Source of the DNA: Desulfurococcales archaeon
GTDB lineage: Archaea; Thermoproteota; Thermoprotei_A; Sulfolobales; Ignisphaeraceae
Assembly: GCA_027066265.1 (NCBI GenBank)
Contig: JAMOOB010000321.1
Coordinates: 1 to 8,151, forward strand
DNA: 8,151 bases
Direction of reading: 5' to 3'
Under the pieces are notes generated by a model, which was given only the letters and a program-made list of their open reading frames with translations, searched no databases and had not been told where the DNA came from. Positions 1-6,171 of the stretch are shown here, in pieces. Position 1 is the stretch's first letter. Every line of letters begins with the position of its first letter. A program made the translations under genes and the position numbers.

Positions 1-1623
1 GTAGATCCACTCCCATTCTCCTGGATATCCAGGATAGCCATGGATGGCTACTAGATCGAATCCGCTGAGCCATAGCGTTGCGGTAACTACGTCTCCTAGC
101 CATAGAGCGTTGGAAGCACCGATCTTTGCTGCTGGTGCTTGACCGGGTAGGGCGGCATAGTAGTATCCATAGGATCCGAGTACCATGAACGACACGTTCT
201 TACCGGCAGCGGTGGCTGCACATGCAGTGCCGTGACCATCGAAGTCGTAGAATATCGTTACGTAGCCACCCTCTGGATCTAGACCTGGGTATATTGGTGC
301 CATGAAGTCGAGGAGAGCCCAGTGGTACGGTGGGTTGTGTAGGTATGGACACTGCGTTAGGTTCTCGTAACCGTAGTTCTTGATGCAGTACACGATGTAT
401 AGAGCATCGTGTAGAGCGCCAGCGATGCTACCTAGCGAGAAGTCGTTGTATCCATCACCGTCTAGATCTAGTGCTATTACTTCGTTTCCATAGTACGCCG
501 GTGTTTCATCGCTGAAGTTGAAGTCTGGTGCTGTCGGTATGTAGACGTAGCGGTAACCGCTAGCATTGAGCGATACTGCTAGGTAGTAGTACACGGTTGA
601 TAGATCGACGTACACGGTATCGTAGGCAACACCGCTTCTGCTAACGAGTAGTACTGGTGCTGTGAAGTATGCGTACCCACCCCGCCACTCAACGTAGAAG
701 ATTCCGATACCGAACTTCATCGGTAGCTCAGACTCTATTCCTCCGACGTACCACGTCGTGATGTTGTAGTAGGTTACGTTGGTTCCGTTGGGACCTCTAG
801 TCTCTACCCATCCCTGCGTTAAGTTAACTATCTCGCCAGTCCACGGATCGTAGGCAAGTATCGGTGTAGGTACGTTGATGTAGCCGCTAGCGTTGGGCTC
901 CACGGTTATGGGTGTTAGGACTAGTCCGAGCTCGTTGTCGATGGTTATCGGTATACCGTTGCTATCCCTAGCAATCTTGTCTACGCCTAGAGCTGGTGCT
1001 CCGAAATCAACGCCGGTATCGACGATACCGATCTTGATTCCGGAACCATTGATTCCGAACTCTCTCCATACCTCAGCAGCTCTCGTTATGAGTGGTGCCG
1101 AACCCATGCCAGCTCTAAGCATTGGCGAAGCATTTGGCTTGATTGGTTGCGGACTTGGCTTCGCTTCGATAGGTCTAGGAACCCTCCAGCTCAGTGGGAT
1201 ATCTGGAACAATTGCTACGATTCCCGGAACGTTGCTGAGCTCCTTCACCATGCTCTTGCTGATCATGGCGATGCCGAGGTACTTATCACCGAGCCTAGCA
1301 AGCGATATGAATCTAACACCCTTCTCGACGATGTTCTTCAGAGCTGCAGCATCGAACACCATTATAACTCTAATCCTATCCTTCAAGAGATCCACGATCG
1401 TTGTCTTGCCTTCAATGGTTTGCGATCTCAACATCTTCACGATGTGTAGATACGTACTGTTATCCTCGACGTAAGCCTTGTACAGATCCTCGCGCAGTAG
1501 CACTGAGCTTACGAAGGGTTTCGATCCCTCTGTTGGAGTAGTCGAGTAAGCATTCGGTACAGCGGGTAGGGATACTAGTAGAGCAACTATCGTAGCAACC
1601 ACTCTAAGCATGCATAATCTCAT
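1..1623 (-). CDS. Secreted subtilisin-like serine protease (peptidase S8), C-terminal part missing at the window edge
   Basis: The open frame covers 541 codons and continues past position 1. Residues 1-25 look like a signal peptide (Arg at 2 and 7, then a hydrophobic stretch ending PAVPNA). Residues about 35-145 resemble an I9-type inhibitory propeptide. The catalytic domain begins near 175, with the Asp motif GIVDTGVD (Asp202) and the His motif FDGHGTACAA (His464). The catalytic Ser lies beyond the window. About 260 residues separate Asp and His, far more than the few tens usual in subtilisins; pyrolysin and tripeptidyl-peptidase II types also carry insertions here. The insert is rich in Tyr and N-x-S/T sequons and ends in a calcium-loop-like DLDGDGYND at 385-393. 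Expected to degrade proteins outside the cell, possibly tied to the S-layer. ATG at 1623 has GGGGTG (1635-1630) 6 nt upstream; ATG at 1611 is an alternative. Family certain; substrate unknown. Confidence 0.9.
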   Translation of the reverse strand, partial: MRLCMLRVVATIVALLVSLPAVPNAYSTTPTEGSKPFVSSVLLREDLYKAYVEDNSTYLHIVKMLRSQTIEGKTTIVDLLKDRIRVIMVFDAAALKNIVEKGVRFISLARLGDKYLGIAMISKSMVKELSNVPGIVAIVPDIPLSWRVPRPIEAKPSPQPIKPNASPMLRAGMGSAPLITRAAEVWREFGINGSGIKIGIVDTGVDFGAPALGVDKIARDSNGIPITIDNELGLVLTPITVEPNASGYINVPTPILAYDPWTGEIVNLTQGWVETRGPNGTNVTYYNITTWYVGGIESELPMKFGIGIFYVEWRGGYAYFTAPVLLVSRSGVAYDTVYVDLSTVYYYLAVSLNASGYRYVYIPTAPDFNFSDETPAYYGNEVIALDLDGDGYNDFSLGSIAGALHDALYIVYCIKNYGYENLTQCPYLHNPPYHWALLDFMAPIYPGLDPEGGYVTIFYDFDGHGTACAATAAGKNVSFMVLGSYGYYYAALPGQAPAAKIGASNALWLGDVVTATLWLSGFDLVAIHGYPGYPGEWEWIY

Positions 1624-1656
1624 CAGAGACACCCCAGAGCCACAACCTCGTACGCA

Positions 1657-1664
1657 GATAAAAA
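1657..1664 (-). promoter_or_regulatory. Probable TATA box of the protease gene
   Basis: On the minus strand this reads TTTTTATC, an archaeal TATA-like stretch centred about 38 nt before the protease ATG. The usual spacing of about 26 nt puts transcription start near 1635, right at the GGGGTG ribosome site, giving a short leader of about 12 nt. A second T-run (minus TTTTTAGT, 1683-1676) lies a little further upstream and is an alternative. Inferred from sequence pattern only. Confidence 0.45.
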
Positions 1665-1684
1665 CGCAGTGCCACTAAAAAGAA

Positions 1685-1699
1685 GCGAATCATATTCGC
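1685..1699. repeat. Hyphenated palindrome GCGAAT-CAT-ATTCGC, candidate operator
   Basis: Two perfect 6-nt arms in inverted orientation are separated by 3 nt. The element lies about 21 nt upstream of the protease TATA-like box, where an archaeal activator or repressor dimer could bind. Its size fits a dimeric helix-turn-helix or Lrp-type site, but no regulator is encoded in this window. Confidence 0.4.
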
Positions 1700-1735
1700 A
1701 ATGCTTTCTCAAACCATCCAGCAAGTTCTCGAATG

Positions 1736-1747
1736 GTAAGCGCTTAC
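1736..1747. repeat. Perfect 12-bp palindrome GTAAGCGCTTAC, candidate operator
   Basis: The 12 bases equal their own reverse complement, and the symmetry stops at both flanks. A perfect 12-bp palindrome is expected by chance well under once in a region of this length. It sits near the middle of the divergent intergenic region, so it could serve either side. With no loop it cannot form a normal hairpin, which favours a protein-binding site over an RNA structure. Confidence 0.4.
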
Positions 1748-1891
1748 AGGCACTGCACGAATGCGTAGCGGTAGCATTGCAACAGCCACGGTGTGTACCT
1801 ACAACTCTTCGCATGGTTGGCTTAGTACGGTTGCGAGCATAAGCGATACATCGTGTTTTGCAGAGATAGAGTTAAGAGTCTCGTATCGACG

Positions 1892-1901
1892 GCTCTAGAG
1901 C
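1892..1901. repeat. Perfect 10-bp palindrome GCTCTAGAGC before the HAD/arfC unit
   Basis: This self-complementary sequence ends 3 nt before the ribosome site of the HAD gene, near where transcription of the unit could begin. It contains CTAG, which is common in this genome, so it may be fortuitous. If real, it could be an operator or a small leader element. Confidence 0.25.
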
Positions 1902-1904
1902 TAC

Positions 1905-1912
1905 GGAAGTGG
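1905..1912 (+). promoter_or_regulatory. Ribosome binding site that favours the ATG at 1922
   Basis: GGAAGTGG matches the archaeal GGAGGTGA consensus at 6 of 8 positions and ends 9 nt before ATG 1922. That spacing equals the one seen before the TTG starts at 4984 and 4064. The longer alternative start, GTG 1853, has no such sequence. Confidence 0.45.
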
Positions 1913-1921
1913 TTAGTCATC

Positions 1922-2665
1922 ATGGGTGGTGTCATCGATCTCGTAAACGAGCTCAAACACGTGGATACACTCGTGGTTTCGTATCACGGAGTAGTAGCTA
2001 CACCCGTCGTTCCTAGATATCGAGCCGTTGCGGATCCTAGGGTTCTCGAACTCTTCAGAACGTTGCGTGGTAAGTACACGGTAGTTCTAGCTACGTTCCG
2101 TTCCTACAGCGCTGTTGCATCCATAGCAGAAGCATTTGACGCATTGCTCTGCTGCAATGGATGCGAGATCGTGACTCCCGACATCATAGTCATTCCTAGG
2201 AACGCCGAAGAGTATACTCATAGAGTCCTAGAGATCTCGCGACACCTAAAAACGAGCGCTGACTACGTCGTCGAGCTTAGGAGAACTAGGTTTGGAGATG
2301 CGGTAGGTCTCTCCATAGAGTGGAACGGAGATGTGAAGGCGGTGAGTAGGGAGGTTATAGAGATAGCTATGAAGATGGCTCTCGATAGGGGTCTAAGGGT
2401 CTACTGCGAAGAACGAGCTAAGTTCGTCGAGATATACGCGCCTATATGTAGTAGGAGAAGAGCGCTCGAAATCCTTAGAAAGCTCCTAGGCTTGGGTAGG
2501 GTAGCGTTCGTAAGCGATTGCTTCGTAGATGCAGAGGTAGCAGACATTGTTGATCTCTTCGTATTCGTTAGACACGAACTTAACGAAGGTACGAATCTAG
2601 ATGCGCACACCATCGTTACGAGACAGGAGCTTCTAGAAGCTCTGAGGAGGATCGCTACGAGTTGA
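1922..2665 (+). CDS. HAD-IIB / trehalose-6-phosphate phosphatase-like protein with degenerate active site
   Basis: The 247-residue product has the HAD subclass IIB layout seen in OtsB-type sugar phosphatases. A hydrophobic beta strand leads into motif I (LVVSYHGVVA, 17-26), followed by motif II (LATFRS, 56-61), an OtsB-like NGCEI (79-83), a beta-rich cap, KFVEIYAP with CSRRRAL (167-182), and motif IV (VAFVSDCFVD, 194-203). The key residues are altered. Motif I, normally DxDGT, has Ser20 and His22 in place of nucleophile and acid/base Asp; the motif III Lys is replaced within SRRR; motif IV GDDxxD reads SDCFVD. Ordinary phosphatase activity therefore looks unlikely, while the fold should be kept. 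It lies 6 nt upstream of arfC in the same frame and probably shares its transcript. It may be a regulatory or binding homologue or use different chemistry. Start by ribosome site; GTG 1853 would add 23 residues. Assignment to the HAD fold is fairly sure, the sugar-phosphate link is not. Confidence 0.75.
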   Translation: MGGVIDLVNELKHVDTLVVSYHGVVATPVVPRYRAVADPRVLELFRTLRGKYTVVLATFRSYSAVASIAEAFDALLCCNGCEIVTPDIIVIPRNAEEYTHRVLEISRHLKTSADYVVELRRTRFGDAVGLSIEWNGDVKAVSREVIEIAMKMALDRGLRVYCEERAKFVEIYAPICSRRRALEILRKLLGLGRVAFVSDCFVDAEVADIVDLFVFVRHELNEGTNLDAHTIVTRQELLEALRRIATS

Positions 2666-2671
2666 TAGATC

Positions 2672-3430
2672 ATGGATCTAGTCCGTCCCTACGTAGTAGT
2701 ATTCGCAACGTGTAGCCTAGATGGTAGGATAGCTACCAAGGCACGGGATAGCAGGCTGTCCTGTCCAGAGGATAAGCGTAGACAGTACTGGCTTCGCAGC
2801 AAGGTGGATGCAATCGTTGTTGGAGCGAACACGGTGATCGTCGACGATCCGAGGCTCTACCCCAAGGAGTTCGAACATGCGAGACCACGGTACTACAGAG
2901 TTGTTCTCGATGGAAAGCTAAGGGTTCCAACGAGTGCAAGGATCTTCGATACCAGCACGTATCCCACGATCGTCGTAACTACGGAGATGCACGATCGTGA
3001 GAAGGCTAAGGCTTTGCATGAACGAGGCGTCGAGATCGTGATCGCTGGTAGAGGACCGAGGATAGACCTCGTCGAAGCGATGAAGATTCTGAGCAGTTCC
3101 TACGGAATCTCGACGATGATGGTTGAGGGAGGAGGTGAAACGGTTTGGAGCTTCGTAGAGACGAGGATCGTTGACGAGATGAGGATTACGTATCGAAGCA
3201 TCGTTGTTGGTGGAAGGAATGCTGTTCCCCTCGTTGCTGGCGAAGGATTCGAGAGCGTCGATGAAGCGTTCAGGTTCCGACCCGTACTCGTAGGCCTCTG
3301 TACATGTAGAGAAGAAGTGCACGTGATATACCGCGCTACGAATCCCATCGGCGTACCCGTGGAGGAACCAAGGATCGGAACACTCATGAACTTTGCCTAC
3401 GTACTGGACCTAGGGATCGAAGAGAGGTAA
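2672..3430 (+). CDS. arfC: 2,5-diamino-6-(ribosylamino)-4(3H)-pyrimidinone 5'-phosphate reductase
   Basis: This is a RibD C-terminal/dihydrofolate-reductase-fold enzyme of the archaeal riboflavin pathway. It uses NAD(P)H to reduce the ribosyl chain of the GTP-derived pyrimidine to the ribityl form, feeding FMN, FAD and F420. Family signatures are present in order: ATCSLDGRIA (12-21), DAIVVGANTVIVDDPRL (46-62), VVLDGKLRVP (77-86) and VEGGGETVW (151-159) followed by VDEMRI (167-172). The dinucleotide-binding glycine cluster is intact. At 252 residues it is about 30 longer than typical archaeal homologues; the extra part follows the final HVIYRA strand. ATG 2672 is the only possible start, since the frame upstream has TAG at 2666, next to the preceding gene's TGA. 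The C-terminal 47 nt overlap the VTT gene on the other strand. No deaminase domain is present, consistent with the archaeal order of reduction before deamination. Confidence 0.92.
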   Translation: MDLVRPYVVVFATCSLDGRIATKARDSRLSCPEDKRRQYWLRSKVDAIVVGANTVIVDDPRLYPKEFEHARPRYYRVVLDGKLRVPTSARIFDTSTYPTIVVTTEMHDREKAKALHERGVEIVIAGRGPRIDLVEAMKILSSSYGISTMMVEGGGETVWSFVETRIVDEMRITYRSIVVGGRNAVPLVAGEGFESVDEAFRFRPVLVGLCTCREEVHVIYRATNPIGVPVEEPRIGTLMNFAYVLDLGIEER

Positions 3431-4064
3431 CGAGCTTTCGATTGACATCGACGAAGCACCGTAAGAGCTCATGTATACCTACGAAGAATCCCTGGGCAAA
3501 CCCATCGACGACGCGACCCCAATCAAGCTTTATCACGATATAGCTTAGCCACACCGTAGCCCCCACCACGATCGCGGTAACCAACGCTCCTAGGGGAGTC
3601 GTTGGATCTAGGCTCGTTACGATCGATACTGCGGTACCTATGTAGCACGTAGCCAGGGTAGTCACGATGATCTTCCCAACGAATACCGCTGTAACGTACA
3701 GCGGTAGTGGGTACTTAGCGATACCTAGAGGAACGTAGAGAAGGTCATCGGGTAGAGGAGTTGCAGCGAAGAGAACTATTGCTAGGAAAGCTGATCTCCG
3801 AAAGAGCTTGACGAACTTCTCCAGATTCTCCTTGCTCTTAGCGCCGAGCTTAAGCCTAACCCCTGCACCTAGGAGATACACAACAATCTTTCCACACGTA
3901 GCTCCAGCTGCCGAAGCGATTATTGCTAGAGCAGCGCTTACGGGATCCATCCTCGATACAGCTAGTCCAACACCTAGAAGGTAGGGAACACCTACGAAAG
4001 GTATAGCGTTAGAGATGAAGCTACCCAAAGCAATCAATAGCAAGCTAAGCAGATCGATCGTCAA
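3384..4064 (-). CDS. VTT/DedA-like (SNARE-associated family) membrane protein
   Basis: This 226-residue polytopic protein has about five hydrophobic segments (roughly 4-35, 42-67, 91-112, 117-145, 150-175) and a charged tail of about 50 residues. It shows the VTT-type pattern: a Gly/Pro-rich first helix (NAIPFVGVPYLLG, 19-31), GATCGKIVVYLLG (54-66), a short amphipathic loop, then the signature FAATPLPDDLLYVPLGI (99-115). The family includes DedA and VMP1/TMEM41-like proteins linked to lipid scrambling and membrane homeostasis; the substrate here is unknown. It is the third gene of the M42-panE unit. Its TTG start overlaps the panE stop as TTGA, with AGGTG 9 nt upstream, so translation is probably coupled. 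There is no other plausible start before Met39. Its tail is antisense to the end of arfC. Confidence 0.8.
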   Translation of the reverse strand: MTIDLLSLLLIALGSFISNAIPFVGVPYLLGVGLAVSRMDPVSAALAIIASAAGATCGKIVVYLLGAGVRLKLGAKSKENLEKFVKLFRRSAFLAIVLFAATPLPDDLLYVPLGIAKYPLPLYVTAVFVGKIIVTTLATCYIGTAVSIVTSLDPTTPLGALVTAIVVGATVWLSYIVIKLDWGRVVDGFAQGFFVGIHELLRCFVDVNRKLVTSLRSLGPVRRQSS

Positions 4065-4984
4065 GAGCTTCTACACCTACCTTCGATAGCGTGTATGAGG
4101 ATCGTAAGCGCTCGATTGAGCTTTACGTTGAGTCCTCGAGCTTCGCCGAACCTAGCAATAGCACCGCACAAGTAATCGATCTCCGTTCTCCTACATGCTT
4201 CGACGTCTTGAAGCATAGAGGATCGATTGAGCTTCGTCTCTTCGAGAATCTTCACCAGCTCCATCACGGGATCTCGCGGCAACGATATTCCCAGCGCTCG
4301 AGCAACCTCCATACCTTCCTTCACAACCTCCTTAGCAAGCTCAAGAAGCTCGTCTTCGAGAAGCCTACCGTTCTCAGATCGTAGCAAGGTAGTTAGGGGG
4401 TTGATCGCGGAATTCACGAGAGCTTTCAACCAGATCCAACCCTCGAGATCTTCGACAGCGTGGGCATCTATACCCATCGCGTTGAGGATCTCGATCCACG
4501 TACGAACACAGTCCGTAACACCGCTTGCAGAACCAACGAAAGCTCTGCCACGTGTAACGAGCTTAACAACGTTGTCTCGAAGTCTCGTGGCACCCATGGT
4601 TAGAACAGCGTGAACAGCTCGCGAACCCCATACTCGATGAATCAGATCGTGAACTCCTATACCGTTCTGAACACCTAGAACGCAGCACGTATCGCTACAT
4701 AGCTTAGAGGCTATGGGTAGAGCTCCCGATACATCGTACGCCTTAGTAGCGATGACTACGAGATCGAATCGTTCGTTCGATAGATCCGTGCACAGAACAA
4801 CATCGATGAATATCCTCTCCCTCGATCTACGCTCAACGTCTTCGACTACGAGACCCTCGCGTTTAAGAGCTTGGAGGGCTTCCGGTCTTCGAACAACGAC
4901 TAGAGGATCCATGCCAGCGAGTTTCATGAGGTATGCAAAGGATAGACCTACGGCACCCCCACCAACGATAGCTATGCGCTTCAA
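4061..4984 (-). CDS. panE: 2-Dehydropantoate 2-reductase (ketopantoate reductase)
   Basis: The enzyme reduces ketopantoate to pantoate with NAD(P)H in coenzyme A synthesis. Numbered from TTG 4984 (307 residues), the Rossmann motif is RIAIVGGGAVG (3-13), with Arg32-Arg33 at the end of the second strand as expected for phosphate binding of NADPH. VVIATKAYD (76-84) and GVQNGIG (104-110) complete the N-terminal domain. In the C-terminal domain, WLKALVNSAINPLT (185-198) carries the catalytic Lys187, and SSMLQDVEACRRTEIDY (254-270) holds the substrate Ser residues and Glu267. All match ketopantoate reductases. A GTG at 4996 would add four residues (MPIV), but it lies inside GAGGTG, which reads better as the ribosome site 9 nt before TTG 4984. 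The frame from TTG also begins with the usual KRIAIVG. It lies 26 nt after the M42 gene and overlaps the VTT gene by 4 nt. Pairing with these genes suggests co-transcription rather than a shared pathway. Confidence 0.93.
   Translation of the reverse strand: MKRIAIVGGGAVGLSFAYLMKLAGMDPLVVVRRPEALQALKREGLVVEDVERRSRERIFIDVVLCTDLSNERFDLVVIATKAYDVSGALPIASKLCSDTCCVLGVQNGIGVHDLIHRVWGSRAVHAVLTMGATRLRDNVVKLVTRGRAFVGSASGVTDCVRTWIEILNAMGIDAHAVEDLEGWIWLKALVNSAINPLTTLLRSENGRLLEDELLELAKEVVKEGMEVARALGISLPRDPVMELVKILEETKLNRSSMLQDVEACRRTEIDYLCGAIARFGEARGLNVKLNRALTILIHAIEGRCRSS
4074..4078 (-). promoter_or_regulatory. Ribosome binding site for the TTG start of the VTT gene
   Basis: AGGTG on the minus strand lies inside the end of panE and 9 nt before TTG 4064. 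It supports the rare TTG start and coupled translation across the TTGA overlap. Confidence 0.5.
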
Positions 4985-4993
4985 AACGATGGG

Positions 4994-4999
4994 CACCTC
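4994..4999 (-). promoter_or_regulatory. Ribosome binding site that selects the panE start
   Basis: GAGGTG on the minus strand ends 9 nt before TTG 4984. The same bases contain the alternative GTG start (4996), which would then have no ribosome site of its own. The arrangement copies that of the next gene (AGGTG, 9 nt, TTG). Confidence 0.5.
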
Positions 5000-5010
5000 A
5001 ATCCCTAGAA

Positions 5011-6114
5011 CTACTTAGCACGATATCCGCGGAGCGATGCGAGCCATTCGCTAGGTACTTCCTCGATGAATCGCTTCACGAGCTTCACAGCGTTAACGAC
5101 ATCGTCGAGATCCAGTACCTCAACCGAGGAATGCAGGTACCTCGTAGGTATCGACACGGTTACGGCCGGCACACCACGCTTGGTCAAGTTGATCGCAGAC
5201 GCATCGGTCGTGCCTCCCGGTGCCACCTCTACTTGGTAAGGAATACCATGCTTCTCAGCTATCTCGATGAGCTTGTTGAAGAGCTTGGGGTTTGCTATGA
5301 GACCCGTACCCATCCTACCATCGATAACCTTGATAGCGGGACCACGACCGAGGCGAGTCACATATTCGTGCTCGCCAACGCCCGGTACATCGAGAGCTAT
5401 CGTAACGTCGAGCGCGATCGCAGCATCGGGATCGATTGCGTAGGCAGCTACGCGAGCACCCTTTAACCCAACCTCTTCCTGCACCGTGGCAACAGCGTAG
5501 AGATCGACTTCGTGCTTCTCCAGCTCCTTCACGACGCTGATCATAACGGCGAGACCGACCCTATCATCGAGAGCCTTACCGGTAACTCTCTTCGTACCCA
5601 AGAGCTGTAGATCTCTATCGAACACCGCGAAATCACCTACCCGAACACCTAGCTTCTCAACCTCTTCACGAGATGAAGCACCGATATCTACGAATAGCTC
5701 GCGGAACTCGGGAACCTGCCTAGCTTCTTCAGGCTTAGCAACGTGTGGAGGCTTAGCACCAACAACACCCCGAACGATCCTTCCATCGCGTGTCCTTATC
5801 GCTATCCGTTGAGAGATCACATTACGTTCGTGAAGACCACCTACCGGCAACACTCTCAGAAACCCCTTGTCGTCGATGTGAGACACTACGAATCCGACCT
5901 CATCCATGTGAGCAGCTAGAACGAGCTTTGCACCGCCCCTACCACCCCTCTTCACCGCGATAACGTTCCCCAGGGAATCGACGTGTATTTCGTCGACGTA
6001 GTTCCTAAGCTCATCGATAACGATCTCGCGCACGCTATCTTCGCGACCCGGAGGACCCCAAGCTTCACACAATCGTTTCAGTAGCGAGAACAGCTCCTCG
6101 TGGCTAGCACACAT
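5011..6114 (-). CDS. M42 family aminopeptidase (TET type)
   Basis: A cytosolic di-metal aminopeptidase of 367 residues, close to the length of archaeal TET enzymes, which form dodecameric tetrahedra that trim peptides released by the proteasome. Every expected metal or catalytic residue is present: His69 and Asp71 (LAAHMDEVG), bridging Asp183 (GKALDDRVG), general base Glu213 and ligand Glu214 (VQEEVGLKG), Asp236 (ALDVTIALD) and His328 (RYLHSSVE). The intervals match Pyrococcus TET almost exactly, with an offset of one residue until a small insertion before the last His. KALDD and PGGTTDAS (299-306) are further family hallmarks. Preference (Leu, Glu/Asp or Lys type) cannot be read from sequence. 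ATG 6114 is directly preceded by an in-frame GTG (6117); GGGAT (6124-6120) fits the ATG better. First gene of the unit with panE and the VTT gene. Confidence 0.95.
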   Translation of the reverse strand: MCASHEELFSLLKRLCEAWGPPGREDSVREIVIDELRNYVDEIHVDSLGNVIAVKRGGRGGAKLVLAAHMDEVGFVVSHIDDKGFLRVLPVGGLHERNVISQRIAIRTRDGRIVRGVVGAKPPHVAKPEEARQVPEFRELFVDIGASSREEVEKLGVRVGDFAVFDRDLQLLGTKRVTGKALDDRVGLAVMISVVKELEKHEVDLYAVATVQEEVGLKGARVAAYAIDPDAAIALDVTIALDVPGVGEHEYVTRLGRGPAIKVIDGRMGTGLIANPKLFNKLIEIAEKHGIPYQVEVAPGGTTDASAINLTKRGVPAVTVSIPTRYLHSSVEVLDLDDVVNAVKLVKRFIEEVPSEWLASLRGYRAK

Positions 6115-6117
6115 CAC

Positions 6118-6171
6118 GGATCCCAGGCTGATAAGCTACCGCACCCCTAAATACGTAGTGGTACGGATAAC
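6118..6171. promoter_or_regulatory. Short divergent promoter region for the M42 operon and kptA
   Basis: Only 54 nt separate GTG 6117 of the M42 gene and ATG 6172 of kptA, so both promoters must share it. TATTTA on the minus strand (6153-6148) is placed to start M42 transcription near 6124, giving a leader of roughly ten bases. On the plus strand GATAAG (6130-6135) could start kptA transcription around 6160 with a leader of about 12 nt. TAAATA itself lies too close to the kptA ATG for the usual spacing. Polymerase binding on one side may exclude the other. Confidence 0.45.

Larger units (their letters stand above)
1624..1921. other. Divergent intergenic region between the protease and the HAD/arfC unit
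   Basis: This 298-nt stretch separates divergently transcribed genes and holds no convincing gene. A 63-codon minus-strand frame (1814-1623) ends in TGA overlapping the protease ATG by one base. Its codons (TTT, TTA, CTG, CTT, GGG; no CTA) differ from those of the neighbours, so I do not call it. A GTG at 1853 would extend the HAD gene upstream by 23 codons but has no ribosome site. The region holds a TATA-like box for the protease and several inverted repeats, listed separately, so it is probably a regulatory region. Confidence 0.6.

Noticed and set aside
893..1474. Plus-strand open frames of 193 and 100 codons
   Set aside because: They lie opposite the protease, whose minus-strand frame shows clear S8 motifs. 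Their Ser/Thr/Pro/Leu-rich composition is typical of an antisense shadow.
1618..1628. CTGATGA resembling box C'/D' of an archaeal C/D sRNA
   Set aside because: It coincides with the protease start codon, and no matching C and D boxes at guide spacing are found around it.
1853..1921. GTG start at 1853 giving a 270-residue HAD protein
   Set aside because: No ribosome site precedes GTG 1853, whereas ATG 1922 has GGAAGTGG at 9 nt. The extension has codons (TTT, TTA) unusual here. It cannot be fully excluded.
4091..5018. Several plus-strand open frames of about 100-130 codons
   Set aside because: They are antisense to panE, which has all family motifs. The translations are Ser/Arg-rich with no recognisable domain.
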